Positions 16,750-24,354 are shown, counted from the first letter of the stretch. The stretch is 64,000 nt of DNA from Bacillus sp. FJAT-22090 (GCF_001278755.1 NZ_CP012601.1:3720154-3784153), one strand, 5' to 3'. Notes: a model not told the origin generated them from the letters alone. Numbers and translations: made by a program.

Positions 16750-16767
16750 TATCTTGAATTCGAGATA
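16750..16767. promoter_or_regulatory. MhqR-type operator upstream of the dioxygenase gene
   Basis: tATCTTGAATTCGAGATa is an 18-base inverted repeat that matches the B. subtilis MhqR operator consensus tATCTcgaAtTCgAGATa at all but one base. It lies 18 bases before the start codon, where a bound repressor would block transcription. Confidence 0.85.
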
Positions 16768-16784
16768 AAATGGAGGAGAAAGCA

Positions 16785-17753
16785 ATGAAATTAGCAGGAA
16801 TACACCATGTGTCAGCAATCACAGCAGATGCTGATAAAAATCACGACTTTTTTACAAGAATACTGGGCATGAGATTAGTGAAAAAAACAGTCAATCAAGA
16901 TAGTACATCTTCCTATCATTTGTTTTATGCAGATGCTGTAGGAACCCCTGGAACAGATATGACTTACTTTGACATTCCGATGGCAGGAAGAACATATCCT
17001 GGTGTATCAAGTATTAGCAATACGGGATTCCGTGTAAAAAGCGAAGATGCTCTGAAATTTTGGAAAGAAAGATTTACGAAATTGGAAGTACCCCATGACG
17101 AAATAAAGGAAAAATTCGGGCGGAACACACTTTATTTTGAAGACTTTGAGGGCTCTCGTTTAATGCTAGTAGTCGATGATGGTAAAGGAATTCCATATGG
17201 AGAGGCTTGGGTGAAAGAAGAGATCTCTGCTGAAAATGCGATTGTAGGATTAGGTCCAGTGAAGCTAACTGTGCGAAAAGCAGATCCAACAGAAAAAGTG
17301 CTTACAGAAATTCTAGGATTCACGTTAGCTGGATCTTATCCATCAGAAATAGCTAATATGCCTGAAGTGTTAGTATATACCACAGGTGCAGGGGGGCCGG
17401 CAGGCGAAGTGCATATTGAAACAAGAACTGATTTACCACAAGAGAGACCTGGTAGAGGAAGTGTGCACCATGTTGCATTCCGTGTGCCGACAATGGAAGA
17501 CTATCCAAAATGGGAAGAATTATTGCGTGCAAAAGGATTTGTCACATCGGGTTTAGTAGATCGTTATTATTTCAAATCCATTTATTTTAGAGAGCCGAAC
17601 GGTATTCTTTATGAATTGGCTACAGATGAGCCAGGTTTTAATTCAGATGAACCATTAGAATCATTAGGTGAGTCTCTCGCTCTACCTCCTTTTTTAGAAC
17701 CTAAAAGAGAGCAAATTGAAGCTAAGTTGCGTCCGTTGTCAATTAACAAATAA
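16785..17753 (+). CDS. Ring-cleaving (extradiol-type) dioxygenase of the MhqA/MhqO/MhqE group
   Basis: A 322-residue VOC-superfamily protein with two paired glyoxalase-like halves. The first opens with GIHHVSAITADADKN and continues YFEDFEGSRLMLV; the second carries GSVHHVAFRVPT and NGILYELATDEPG. The His and Glu residues in these blocks (HHV, HHVAF, YELA) are the expected metal ligands. B. subtilis homologues MhqA, MhqO and MhqE open hydroquinone rings and protect against quinones. The MhqR-type operator directly upstream supports the same role. Start at ATG 16785 has GGAGGAG before it; the upstream in-frame ATG at 16770 lies before that site. Confidence 0.9.
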   Translation: MKLAGIHHVSAITADADKNHDFFTRILGMRLVKKTVNQDSTSSYHLFYADAVGTPGTDMTYFDIPMAGRTYPGVSSISNTGFRVKSEDALKFWKERFTKLEVPHDEIKEKFGRNTLYFEDFEGSRLMLVVDDGKGIPYGEAWVKEEISAENAIVGLGPVKLTVRKADPTEKVLTEILGFTLAGSYPSEIANMPEVLVYTTGAGGPAGEVHIETRTDLPQERPGRGSVHHVAFRVPTMEDYPKWEELLRAKGFVTSGLVDRYYFKSIYFREPNGILYELATDEPGFNSDEPLESLGESLALPPFLEPKREQIEAKLRPLSINK

Positions 17754-17786
17754 CTATGTTAAAATTCAAAAAAGGAGTGGTTGACT

Positions 17787-18068
17787 GTGGAATTTCAATA
17801 CAAAGAATTAGGAAATGATGTTTATGCCTACCAATATGTCCAAGATGGTGAAAGACTTGGTGAAATTACGTGGACTTTACTTGGAGATGTCATGGTGATG
17901 GACCACACATACGTTTCAGATAAACTACGAGGGCAAGGTATAGCAAAGAAATTATTAGATACTGCAGTAGCCTACGCTCGTGAAAAAGAATTAAAGATGG
18001 AAGCTGTATGCTCATACGTTGTGGCAGCTTTTAATAAATCAAACGAATATGACGATGTAAAAGCTTAA
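17787..18068 (+). CDS. Small GNAT-type N-acetyltransferase (YjdJ-like)
   Basis: A 93-residue minimal GNAT domain of the YjdJ/NATD1 type. Features: GERLGEITWTLLGDVMVMDHTYVSDKLRGQGIAKKLL, whose RGQGIA loop binds acetyl-CoA (cited for position), and a CSYVVAAF segment near the C terminus. GTG 17787 is preferred over TTG 17781 because the AAAGGAGTGG site is then eight bases away. It follows the dioxygenase gene after 33 bases and is probably co-transcribed under the same MhqR-type control. Substrate unknown. Confidence 0.85.
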   Translation: MEFQYKELGNDVYAYQYVQDGERLGEITWTLLGDVMVMDHTYVSDKLRGQGIAKKLLDTAVAYAREKELKMEAVCSYVVAAFNKSNEYDDVKA

Positions 18069-18075
18069 TAAATAT

Positions 18076-18116
18076 AAAAGGCAATCCGCTTATTTAAGAA
18101 AAGTGGATTGCCTTTT
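18076..18116 (+). terminator. Terminator of the dioxygenase-GNAT operon
   Basis: AAAAGGCAATCC pairs with GGATTGCCTTTT and extends inward through CGCTT/AAGTG. The right arm provides the short T-run. Confidence 0.78.
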
Positions 18117-18128
18117 ACATTTGTAATG

Positions 18129-18221
18129 TTAAATAAATAAAACTAAAATACCGGTTAATACGGATGCACCTGCCAATGTGTATAAGAAATCAGACTGATT
18201 AAAGATTAACTTTTTCTCCAT
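18129..18221 (-). CDS. Putative 30-residue single-span membrane peptide
   Basis: A small frame encodes MEKKLIFNQSDFLYTLAGAS followed by VLTGILVLFI. It is a charged N terminus, then one hydrophobic helix. Support: AAGGAAGG lies at good distance from the ATG, and a sigma-B-type promoter (GTTTAA-N14-GGGTAC) lies 38 bases upstream on the same strand. The gene is convergent with the GNAT operon terminator. I recognise no homologue, and such short frames can arise by chance. Confidence 0.5.
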   Translation of the reverse strand: MEKKLIFNQSDFLYTLAGASVLTGILVLFI

Positions 18222-18259
18222 CCTATTCCTTCCTTTCTGTAGTAAGTGTTAGTATTTAA

Positions 18260-18285
18260 GTACCCCCCTAAAACAACTATTAAAC
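18260..18285 (-). promoter_or_regulatory. Probable sigma-B promoter for the 30-residue peptide
   Basis: On the minus strand GTTTAA is followed after 14 bases by GGGTAC. It lies back-to-back with the plus-strand sigma-B promoter at 18288. Confidence 0.6.
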
Positions 18286-18287
18286 AA

Positions 18288-18312
18288 GTTTATTTCATTT
18301 TGTATAGGGTAA
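18288..18312 (+). promoter_or_regulatory. Sigma-B promoter of the DUF4064 gene
   Basis: GTTTAT is followed after 13 bases by GGGTAA, close to the sigma-B consensus. It lies about 75 bases before the DUF4064 start codon. Confidence 0.72.
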
Positions 18313-18386
18313 AAGTAAAAAAAGATGAAACTTTTAGTAAGGTTGAACGTAAAATTACTATATAAAACATTAATGGAGGTATACAT

Positions 18387-18857
18387 ATGTCTCGTACAGG
18401 AGAAAAGGTTTTAGGTATTATAAGTGCAATTTTTACACTTCTAGCAATTATATTGATGGCGATAATTGTAACTACTGGAAGTGCAGCCATACAGGATGAG
18501 GCATTTAATACGGAGTTTGAGCAACATATATTAAATGATCCAACTTTAACTGGTCAGGATACGGAAGCAATTGCACAATTGGTGGATATTCTTCCAAGTG
18601 TGTTTGGTGTATTTGGTTGGGGATTTGTTGTTGCCCTTGTAATTAGTCTTATACTAAATATTGTAGGGATTGTTTCTATATCCAAAAATAAAAATCCAAA
18701 ATTAGCAGGTATTATGTTTATACTAGCTGGACTGTTTGCGGGAATCATATCGTTAACATCGATATTATTATATATCGCAGCAATTATGTGCTTCGTCCGT
18801 AAGCCGCCAGTTCAATTCGCTGAGCAAGAATACTACAATCCAGATCAAACGGTATAA
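18387..18857 (+). CDS. DUF4064 domain-containing membrane protein
   Basis: A 156-residue protein with about four membrane segments (near residues 9-30, 76-97, 105-120 and 120-137) and an extracytoplasmic-looking acidic loop between the first two. The opening RTGEKVLGIISAIFTLLAI is typical of DUF4064. The C-terminal tail is hydrophilic (EYYNPDQTV). TGGAGG lies eight bases before the ATG. A sigma-B-type promoter upstream suggests stress induction. Molecular role unknown. Confidence 0.82.
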   Translation: MSRTGEKVLGIISAIFTLLAIILMAIIVTTGSAAIQDEAFNTEFEQHILNDPTLTGQDTEAIAQLVDILPSVFGVFGWGFVVALVISLILNIVGIVSISKNKNPKLAGIMFILAGLFAGIISLTSILLYIAAIMCFVRKPPVQFAEQEYYNPDQTV

Positions 18858-18945
18858 CTAAATCACAATTCTTTATAAATAAGAAGATAAGAAAGAAATT
18901 TTTTGCGACGAGCTTTGCACAGGAATAGTATACGTGTCAAATGAT

Positions 18946-18980
18946 AAAACACCGACTTATTCAGTAAGTCGGTGTTTTTA
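18946..18980. terminator. Bidirectional terminator overlapping the end of the GNAT gene
   Basis: A perfect 14-bp stem (AAAACACCGACTTA) with a five-base loop supplies A- and T-runs on both sides. The last codons and stop of the minus-strand GNAT gene lie inside it. Confidence 0.88.
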
Positions 18981-19452
18981 ATAAATACACATATTTAGCC
19001 GTCGATAGAGGATGACCTTCAAAGTATTCGTCAAATTCTTCCAAGCATTCAAAACCGAAACGTTCATAAAATGCACGCGCTCCATCATTTTTGCTTTCTA
19101 CATAGACGAATAACTGACGTCCCGTTGGCATCTCGTTCAAGCCGGCCTGTAGTAGTTTTTTGCCGTAGCCTATTTGCTGATACTCTGGAAGTACATAGAT
19201 AGCGGTTAGCTCGGCATCTCCATCTTCATCTACATACGTAAAATTAGCAAATCCAATTGGCTTTCCTTCAAACTCTGCAAGTAAAAAAATAGTTTTTTCC
19301 ATTCTTTTGGCTAACATCGTATTTGAATAAGCCTTTTTTAGAAAAAGCTCTTGTATATTGTCTGGAATAATTCCTTTATATGTGCTGTTCCAACTGATCT
19401 TTGCGATTTGTTGAACAGTTGCTAGATCATTTAACGTGATCGCCCTAATCAT
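18961..19452 (-). CDS. GNAT family N-acetyltransferase
   Basis: A 163-residue single-domain GNAT protein: IRAITLNDLATVQQIA at the start, then LTAIYVLPEYQQIGYGKKLLQ with the QxxGxG acetyl-CoA loop, and NDGARAFYERFGFE at the end, the usual aminoalkyl-acetyltransferase pattern. ATG 19452 is used because AGAGGTG precedes it at six bases; the GTG at 19461 is part of that site. The stop codon lies in the loop of the bidirectional terminator. It diverges from another GNAT gene across a region with a perfect palindrome. Substrate unknown. Confidence 0.88.
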   Translation of the reverse strand: MIRAITLNDLATVQQIAKISWNSTYKGIIPDNIQELFLKKAYSNTMLAKRMEKTIFLLAEFEGKPIGFANFTYVDEDGDAELTAIYVLPEYQQIGYGKKLLQAGLNEMPTGRQLFVYVESKNDGARAFYERFGFECLEEFDEYFEGHPLSTAKYVYLLKTPTY

Positions 19453-19471
19453 TTGAGTCACCTCTAAATTC

Positions 19472-19492
19472 TTTTTGTTATCATAACAAAAA
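19472..19492. promoter_or_regulatory. Perfect 10-1-10 palindrome between two divergent GNAT genes
   Basis: TTTTTGTTAT, one central C, then ATAACAAAAA. The inner TTGTTAT-C-ATAACAA has the 7-1-7 form used by Fur-family regulators, but the sequence is not a clear Fur, Zur or PerR box. It sits 20 bases before one start codon and 54 before the other. Confidence 0.6.
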
Positions 19493-19545
19493 TAATATCA
19501 ATCTTCTACTATTGTGTGATAATAAAAATGAAAGGTGGGTTTTTT

Positions 19546-19989
19546 ATGGAATGGAATTTACAAAAATTTAATGAAATGGATGTATATCAATTGTACGAAA
19601 TACTCAAGCTACGCGTGGATGTTTTTGTTGTAGAACAAAATTGCGCTTACCCTGAATTGGATACTTATGATTATAATTCTTTACATTTATTTGCTTGCGA
19701 AGAAAATGAGATAATTGCCTATTGCCGAATACTTCCACCTGGTGAAAAATATGAGGAATGCTCTATTGGTAGAGTAATTGTGAAAGAAAAATTTCGCGGG
19801 ACTGGTGTTGCAAGACAACTTATGATAAAAGCTTTAGAAGAAGCAGAACGCACTTATCAAATAGAATCGATTCAACTATGTGCTCAAAGTCATTTGAAAA
19901 ACTTCTACAGTTCCTTTGACTTTCATGCTAGCTCGGATGAATTTGATGAAGATGGAATTCCTCATGTCTATATGGTTAAAAAAGTGTAA
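19546..19989 (+). CDS. ElaA-type GNAT N-acetyltransferase
   Basis: A 147-residue GNAT protein with the ElaA signature in its first half: YEILKLRVDVFVVEQNCAYPELD. Further on are CRILPPGEKYEECSIGRVIV and the acetyl-CoA loop KFRGTGVARQLM. ElaA-like proteins are widespread and not well characterised. ATG 19546 is chosen because AAAGGTGG stands seven bases upstream; the frame extends ten codons further but without a site. Divergent from another GNAT gene over a shared palindrome, so joint regulation is possible. Confidence 0.88.
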   Translation: MEWNLQKFNEMDVYQLYEILKLRVDVFVVEQNCAYPELDTYDYNSLHLFACEENEIIAYCRILPPGEKYEECSIGRVIVKEKFRGTGVARQLMIKALEEAERTYQIESIQLCAQSHLKNFYSSFDFHASSDEFDEDGIPHVYMVKKV

Positions 19990-20008
19990 GTTTTGAAATA
20001 AAGGGTAA
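19984..20008 (+). promoter_or_regulatory. Probable sigma-B promoter for the 103-residue protein
   Basis: GTGTAA is followed after 13 bases by GGGTAA. One base differs from consensus in each box. It overlaps the end of the ElaA-like gene. Confidence 0.55.
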
Positions 20009-20047
20009 GTAATAAGTAGAACATAAATAAATTAGGAGGTACATATC

Positions 20048-20359
20048 ATGGCTAAAGGAAAAAATAACACATTACTACTAGCGGGAATTGCTGCTGGAGC
20101 TTATGCATATTTTAGTAAAAAAGAAAATCGTGATAAAGCGATAGTTGCATTTAATAATACAAAAGCAAAGGTTAACTCATTTATAGATGCACAAAAACAT
20201 AATCGCTCCGATTTAACTGTTGCTGGGCACCCAGATCCGCACAATACTCCCGATAGCAAGATGGTAGGCGAAGGCGCAATGACAAGTGTTCAATATTATA
20301 ATGATGAAGTGCAAAATAAGGACAAGAAAACTCCAGAATATAATGAAGTGAGTTCTTAA
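20048..20359 (+). CDS. Hypothetical YtxH-like small protein
   Basis: A 103-residue protein. Residues 8-23 are a short hydrophobic Ala/Gly-rich segment (TLLLAGIAAGAYAYF) followed by a Lys-rich amphipathic stretch, the arrangement of YtxH-type stress proteins. The second half is polar and probably disordered (GHPDPHNTPDSKMVGEG). TTAGGAGGT precedes the ATG. A sigma-B-like promoter about 40 bases upstream fits a general stress role. I cannot assign a Pfam family with confidence. Confidence 0.7.
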   Translation: MAKGKNNTLLLAGIAAGAYAYFSKKENRDKAIVAFNNTKAKVNSFIDAQKHNRSDLTVAGHPDPHNTPDSKMVGEGAMTSVQYYNDEVQNKDKKTPEYNEVSS

Positions 20360-20365
20360 TAGAAA

Positions 20366-20400
20366 GGGTCTCCAGCATGGGGACCCTCAATTTTTTTTAT
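20366..20400 (+). terminator. Terminator between the YtxH-like gene and the MFS gene
   Basis: GGGTCTCC pairs with GGGGACCC (one G-U pair) around a five-base loop, followed by TCAA and eight T. The stop codon of the minus-strand MFS gene lies just after the stem. Confidence 0.8.
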
Positions 20401-21517
20401 CTTTTAGTATAGATAATACTGATAAACATATTAACAATCCACCCGTTAATAGAAATCCACCGTTTGCAGTAAGTTTCAGTAGTCCAGTAACGCTAGAACC
20501 AACTACCACGCCTATTGAAAAAAAGGCGTAAAAATATCCGTATGCCTTTCCCCGATAAGTAGGTTCTGTTGAGTCAATTAGCAACGAATTTATAGAGGGG
20601 AATAGAAATGCAAATCCTACTCCATATAAACTCATTCCCACGTATAGCAGTTGCAAAGTGTCAATCTGTCCGAGTAAAAGCATGCTTATCCCCATTAATC
20701 CCATCCCAAAAGCGAGTGTTTTAATAGGTTTAACTTTATCAAATAGTCGATTAATAGGTAATATGAAGACTAAAATTGCCACAAAGCCAAAAGTACTCAG
20801 TAATAGTCCGCTTGTTTTTGAATCATACCCTTGATACAGTACTTTTAAAGGGAGCATATAGGCGAGTACGCCCTGTGAAAACATCAAGAAAAAGGCACCT
20901 GCAAATGCTTTTACCAAACCACTTTCTGCAAAAATGTCTCTTACTGTTGCAGAAGCATTTTCCTTCGTTTTTTTCTGAATGGAAACTGTACTTAATAAGA
21001 AAACTGATAAAATACTAAGAATAAGCATAATAGAACCTGTGATACTTAAGACAAATACTTCATCTTTTTTACTAGCCATAATTCCACTAAAAGCAGGACC
21101 TAAAATCGCAGCTAGTCCTACAAATGCTCCTGATAATGCAACACTTTTTCCACGCTTTTCAGCAGAGGTTTGATTCGCAGAATACGTAAAAGCTGCAGGA
21201 ACGATAAGACCTGCAAGCAGTCCATGGATAAAGCGGACAATTAATAGACCGATTGGGTCTGATACCCCTTGGTACATAAAGAGGGAAATACTCGTAGCAA
21301 ATAAACCAATGATTAATATAGAAAAAGGACCTTTTTTATCGGTTAAAAAACCTGAGATGATGTTTCCGATTGTATTTGAGAATGAATACATTCCTACAAC
21401 CAAGCCCGTTAAGAATGGGGTAGCACCTAAAGATTTAGCGTAAGGACTCATTATAGGTAGCTGTGCAAATAAATCAAAAAAAGAAAAAAAGACAATTATA
21501 TATATAAATACCCGCAA
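20387..21517 (-). CDS. MFS transporter
   Basis: A 376-residue major facilitator protein with about twelve membrane segments. The loop 2-3 motif GFLTDKKGPF and the segment FVGLAAILGPAFSG (antiporter-type motif C region) are visible. A central hydrophilic loop follows segment six (SIQKKTKENASA). The start is TTG 21517 with GAGGAA upstream. Drug/H+ antiporters of the DHA1 group look most similar, but the substrate is not deducible. It is a stand-alone gene convergent with the YtxH-like gene. Confidence 0.85.
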   Translation of the reverse strand: MRVFIYIIVFFSFFDLFAQLPIMSPYAKSLGATPFLTGLVVGMYSFSNTIGNIISGFLTDKKGPFSILIIGLFATSISLFMYQGVSDPIGLLIVRFIHGLLAGLIVPAAFTYSANQTSAEKRGKSVALSGAFVGLAAILGPAFSGIMASKKDEVFVLSITGSIMLILSILSVFLLSTVSIQKKTKENASATVRDIFAESGLVKAFAGAFFLMFSQGVLAYMLPLKVLYQGYDSKTSGLLLSTFGFVAILVFILPINRLFDKVKPIKTLAFGMGLMGISMLLLGQIDTLQLLYVGMSLYGVGFAFLFPSINSLLIDSTEPTYRGKAYGYFYAFFSIGVVVGSSVTGLLKLTANGGFLLTGGLLICLSVLSILKDKKN

Positions 21518-21579
21518 GTATATTCCTCATTTCTATTTCAGCTTCTACTCTAGTTTAGCACTTTTTTATTATGTAATCT

Positions 21580-21604
21580 GTTTCATAATAGGTAAATAGG
21601 GTAT
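21580..21604 (+). promoter_or_regulatory. Sigma-B promoter of the lipid kinase gene
   Basis: GTTTCA is followed after 13 bases by GGGTAT, the exact sigma-B -10 consensus with the conserved GTTT of the -35 box. It lies 38 bases before the start codon. Confidence 0.72.
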
Positions 21605-21642
21605 TAGGGGAATAAAAATTACAAATAAAGGAGGTAAATAGA

Positions 21643-22533
21643 TTGAAAAAAGCAATGGTTATATTTAATCCTTCATCTGGGAAGGAAGATGCCGAAACAT
21701 ATAAAGAAAGGGCTCTTACAGTTCTCGATGCACTTGGATATCAAATAGTTGAAAAGGAAACAGAAAAAAAAAATGATGCTATTACGTTTGCCAAACAAGC
21801 TTGTGAAGAGAAAATGGAGTTCCTCGTAGCTATGGGTGGAGATGGGACGATAAATGAAGTTATAAACGGACTTGCCAATCAATCATATCGACCTCTATTT
21901 TCAATAGTGCCTCTTGGAACAGTAAATGACTTCGCACGAGCATTAGGAATCCCTTTAGAGCCAGAGATTGCAATCGAGGCATTAAAGATGACCAATACAG
22001 AGTTTGTAGATATAGCTCAAATTGGTAATAAATATTTTGGAAATATCGTTGCAATCGGTGAGATTGCAAGTAGAGTTGCGAACACTTCCGTTGAGAAAAA
22101 AACGAAACTAGGTTCATTAGCATATTTAATTGAAGGTGCAAAAGTAGTTATTTCTAACGAAGAGGTGGGTTTCACTATTCAACATGACCATGGGACCTGG
22201 ACTGGAACATCGATGCTCGTTTTAGTTGGCTTAACAAATTCAGTAGGTGGATTTGAAAAAATGATGACAAATGCCGAAATCAACGATGGACTTCTTCATG
22301 TGTATATTTTTAAAAAATCTGGTATTGCTAACCTCGTTCGAATGGGTACAAAAATTTTATTGGGCACATTAAAAGAGGATGATGGAGTGGAGGTCATTAC
22401 GACTAAAAAGGTTTACATGGAGTCTGATCGACCATTATTTTGTAACGTTGACGGGGATGAAGGTGTATGTACACCATTCGAAATTAAGGTACTACCAAAG
22501 CACTTAAAATTATTAATTCCAAATAATAGCTAA
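21643..22533 (+). CDS. Diacylglycerol kinase family lipid kinase (YegS/DgkB type)
   Basis: A 296-residue soluble lipid kinase. The catalytic domain shows MVIFNPSSGK at the start and the nucleotide-binding GGDGT motif at residues 65-69 followed by INEV, then PLGTVNDFARALGIP. The C-terminal beta-sandwich carries the LVGLTNSVGGFEKM segment. DgkB phosphorylates diacylglycerol to phosphatidic acid, returning it to phospholipid synthesis; other family members act on different lipids. TTG start behind AAAGGAGGT. A sigma-B-type promoter upstream suggests stress-linked membrane remodelling. Confidence 0.9.
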   Translation: MKKAMVIFNPSSGKEDAETYKERALTVLDALGYQIVEKETEKKNDAITFAKQACEEKMEFLVAMGGDGTINEVINGLANQSYRPLFSIVPLGTVNDFARALGIPLEPEIAIEALKMTNTEFVDIAQIGNKYFGNIVAIGEIASRVANTSVEKKTKLGSLAYLIEGAKVVISNEEVGFTIQHDHGTWTGTSMLVLVGLTNSVGGFEKMMTNAEINDGLLHVYIFKKSGIANLVRMGTKILLGTLKEDDGVEVITTKKVYMESDRPLFCNVDGDEGVCTPFEIKVLPKHLKLLIPNNS

Positions 22534-22549
22534 ATTATCATCATAAATG

Positions 22550-22577
22550 TTTCCATTTTCCAACAAAGTGTTATAAA
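22550..22577 (+). promoter_or_regulatory. Candidate sigma-A promoter of the AraC-type gene
   Basis: TTTCCA and TATAAA are separated by 16 bases, 66 bases before the start codon. Confidence 0.5.
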
Positions 22578-22643
22578 ATGATTCTACGTACCCAATAAAG
22601 AACAATACCAAAAGTACTATAAAAAAAGAAAGATGAGGTCCTT

Positions 22644-23435
22644 ATGCAATACTCACAAAAGATTTTTTTAGAAAGCTTTTCCAAAGCGTATACAAAAGAA
22701 ATAAGCGTAATTAACAGCATTGAAGGTTTGAGTTTGTTTTTAGATTTAGAAAAAAAATTATTTCTTCATATGTATGCTTTCGAGCTTGAGGAAGCTAAAA
22801 AAGTATTAAGAGAAATCATAGACTTAATTATTATTAGAGCTGAGAAGTTAATGATTATGTATGTCAAAAATTACTACATACAATTAGTTGCTGTGATGGC
22901 AAGGAAATTACAAGAAAGCCAAGTTCCCTCTGATAAGGTAATGGCTTTTAATATCGCTAGTGTCAACGTTATAGAAACAAAAATGAGCGATGCACAGTTT
23001 CTTCAATGTGCAGATGAATTAGTAGAGTTTTTTGTATTGGTCATTACAGAAAGAAAAAAACCGTCCTTTGGTCATCAAACAGTGAACAAAGTTATCTTAT
23101 TTATAAATGATGAAATTGAAACAAATTTAACTGTGGAAGATATTGCTAAATGTTTTAATATTAGTACAAGTCATTTATCTCGAATTTTTCGGGAACATAC
23201 AGGGGTAACTCTAGTAGAATATTTAAATATTCGTAAGGTAGAGGAGTGCCAGTATTATCTAAGACATACGAACAAAGGGATTTCCGATATTTCTGATTCA
23301 TTTCACTTTTGCAACCAAAGCTATTTCACTCGTATATTCAAAAAGTATACAGGTCTAACACCGAAGCAGTTTAGGGATCATCATGAATACCCTAATTTCA
23401 AATATAATTTTCCAAATGAAAGCAGAGCTATATAA
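22644..23435 (+). CDS. AraC family transcriptional regulator
   Basis: A 263-residue regulator. The C-terminal ~100 residues are the AraC/XylS double helix-turn-helix: VNKVILFINDEIETNLTVEDIAKCF, STSHLSRIFREHTG, then ISDISDSFHFCNQSYFTRIFKKYTGLTPKQFR (cited for position). The N-terminal 150 residues are predicted helical with no cupin fold, so the effector domain is unlike AraC itself. It stands alone ahead of yidC, and its target is not evident. GATGAGGTCC precedes the ATG. Confidence 0.9.
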   Translation: MQYSQKIFLESFSKAYTKEISVINSIEGLSLFLDLEKKLFLHMYAFELEEAKKVLREIIDLIIIRAEKLMIMYVKNYYIQLVAVMARKLQESQVPSDKVMAFNIASVNVIETKMSDAQFLQCADELVEFFVLVITERKKPSFGHQTVNKVILFINDEIETNLTVEDIAKCFNISTSHLSRIFREHTGVTLVEYLNIRKVEECQYYLRHTNKGISDISDSFHFCNQSYFTRIFKKYTGLTPKQFRDHHEYPNFKYNFPNESRAI

Positions 23436-23512
23436 GTATTGCTATGTTTATATTTGATAAATAGCTTCATAGAAGGTATACTCGTTATAGTTTGAAAAAT
23501 GAAGGTGAATGA

Positions 23513-24280
23513 ATGAAAAAGAAGATTAGTTTGCTTTCTATTCTTGTCTTTGCAGCAGTTGTTCTAAGCGGATGTTCAGGAGTAGAGAATAAAGAAGGTA
23601 CTTTTTATAATATTTTTGTTCGACCTTTTGATTTTTTACTTCATTTCTTTGGAGAAATATTCAATGGTAGTTATGGACTTGCTATCATAGCAATTACATT
23701 AATTATTCGATTTGCTTTAATGCCTTTGATGCTTAAAAACTATAAGAATCAACAAGGTATGAAAGAAAAAATGGATAAATTGAAACCAGAAATGGATGAG
23801 ATTCAAAAGAAATTAAAAGCTACAAAGTCAAAAGAAGAACAAATGGCTTTACAACAAGAAATGATGGGATTATATCGTAAGCATAATGTAAATCCTTTGA
23901 ATATGGGTTGCTTACCAATGCTTATTCAAATGCCAATCGTCATGGGATTATATTTTGCAATCCTGCACTCAACAGATGTGAAAACACATCCCTTTTTATG
24001 GTTTAACTTAGGTTCTCCGGATATTGCGATGACGCTTATTGCAGGTGTGGTTTATTTTGTTCAAGCAAAAGTTTCATTATGGACGGTACCAGAGCAACAA
24101 AAGCAACAAATGAAAATGATGATTTATATTTCTCCTATCATGATTATGTTCATCTCGTTCAGCTCTATGGCTGCATTACCATTGTACTGGGCTGTCGGTG
24201 GGATTATCTTAATCTTCCAAACATACTTAGGGCGTAAATTTTATTCAAATCATCCAGAAAAAGCAGAAGAATCTGTATAA
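23513..24280 (+). CDS. yidC: Membrane protein insertase YidC (OxaA/SpoIIIJ-YqjG type)
   Basis: A 255-residue insertase that helps fold and insert membrane proteins with or without SecYEG. It has a lipoprotein signal with lipobox LSGC (Cys21), then five membrane segments. The conserved hydrophilic-groove region lies near IRFALMPLML, a charged cytoplasmic coiled coil spans about 85-120, and NMGCLPMLIQMPIVMGLY follows. No rnpA or jag is adjacent, so this is probably the second (YqjG-like) copy rather than the spoIIIJ one. No MifM-like leader was seen upstream. Confidence 0.92.
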   Translation: MKKKISLLSILVFAAVVLSGCSGVENKEGTFYNIFVRPFDFLLHFFGEIFNGSYGLAIIAITLIIRFALMPLMLKNYKNQQGMKEKMDKLKPEMDEIQKKLKATKSKEEQMALQQEMMGLYRKHNVNPLNMGCLPMLIQMPIVMGLYFAILHSTDVKTHPFLWFNLGSPDIAMTLIAGVVYFVQAKVSLWTVPEQQKQQMKMMIYISPIMIMFISFSSMAALPLYWAVGGIILIFQTYLGRKFYSNHPEKAEESV

Positions 24281-24303
24281 CGAAAACGTTTGTCAACAGT
24301 CTA

Positions 24304-24332
24304 AAACGAAGCTTTTTATAGCTTCGTTTTTT
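24304..24332 (+). terminator. Terminator after yidC
   Basis: AAACGAAGC pairs with GCTTCGTTT around an eight-base loop, with a six-base T-run. Confidence 0.88.
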
Positions 24333-24354
24333 CTATGAGAGGTGTAGTTTAAAA

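Larger units (their letters stand above)
15942..16784. other. Long gene-free region filled with GC-rich repeats
   Basis: About 840 bases without a credible gene. It contains an inverted-arm repeat at 16042-16156, an opposite-orientation relative at 16245-16468 with an internal 33-base tandem duplication, and a weaker related stretch at about 16545-16622. The stretch 16623-16749 is AT-rich and holds nothing I recognise before the operator at 16750. The open frames that cross the repeats are by-products of their GC-rich sequence. Confidence 0.8.
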
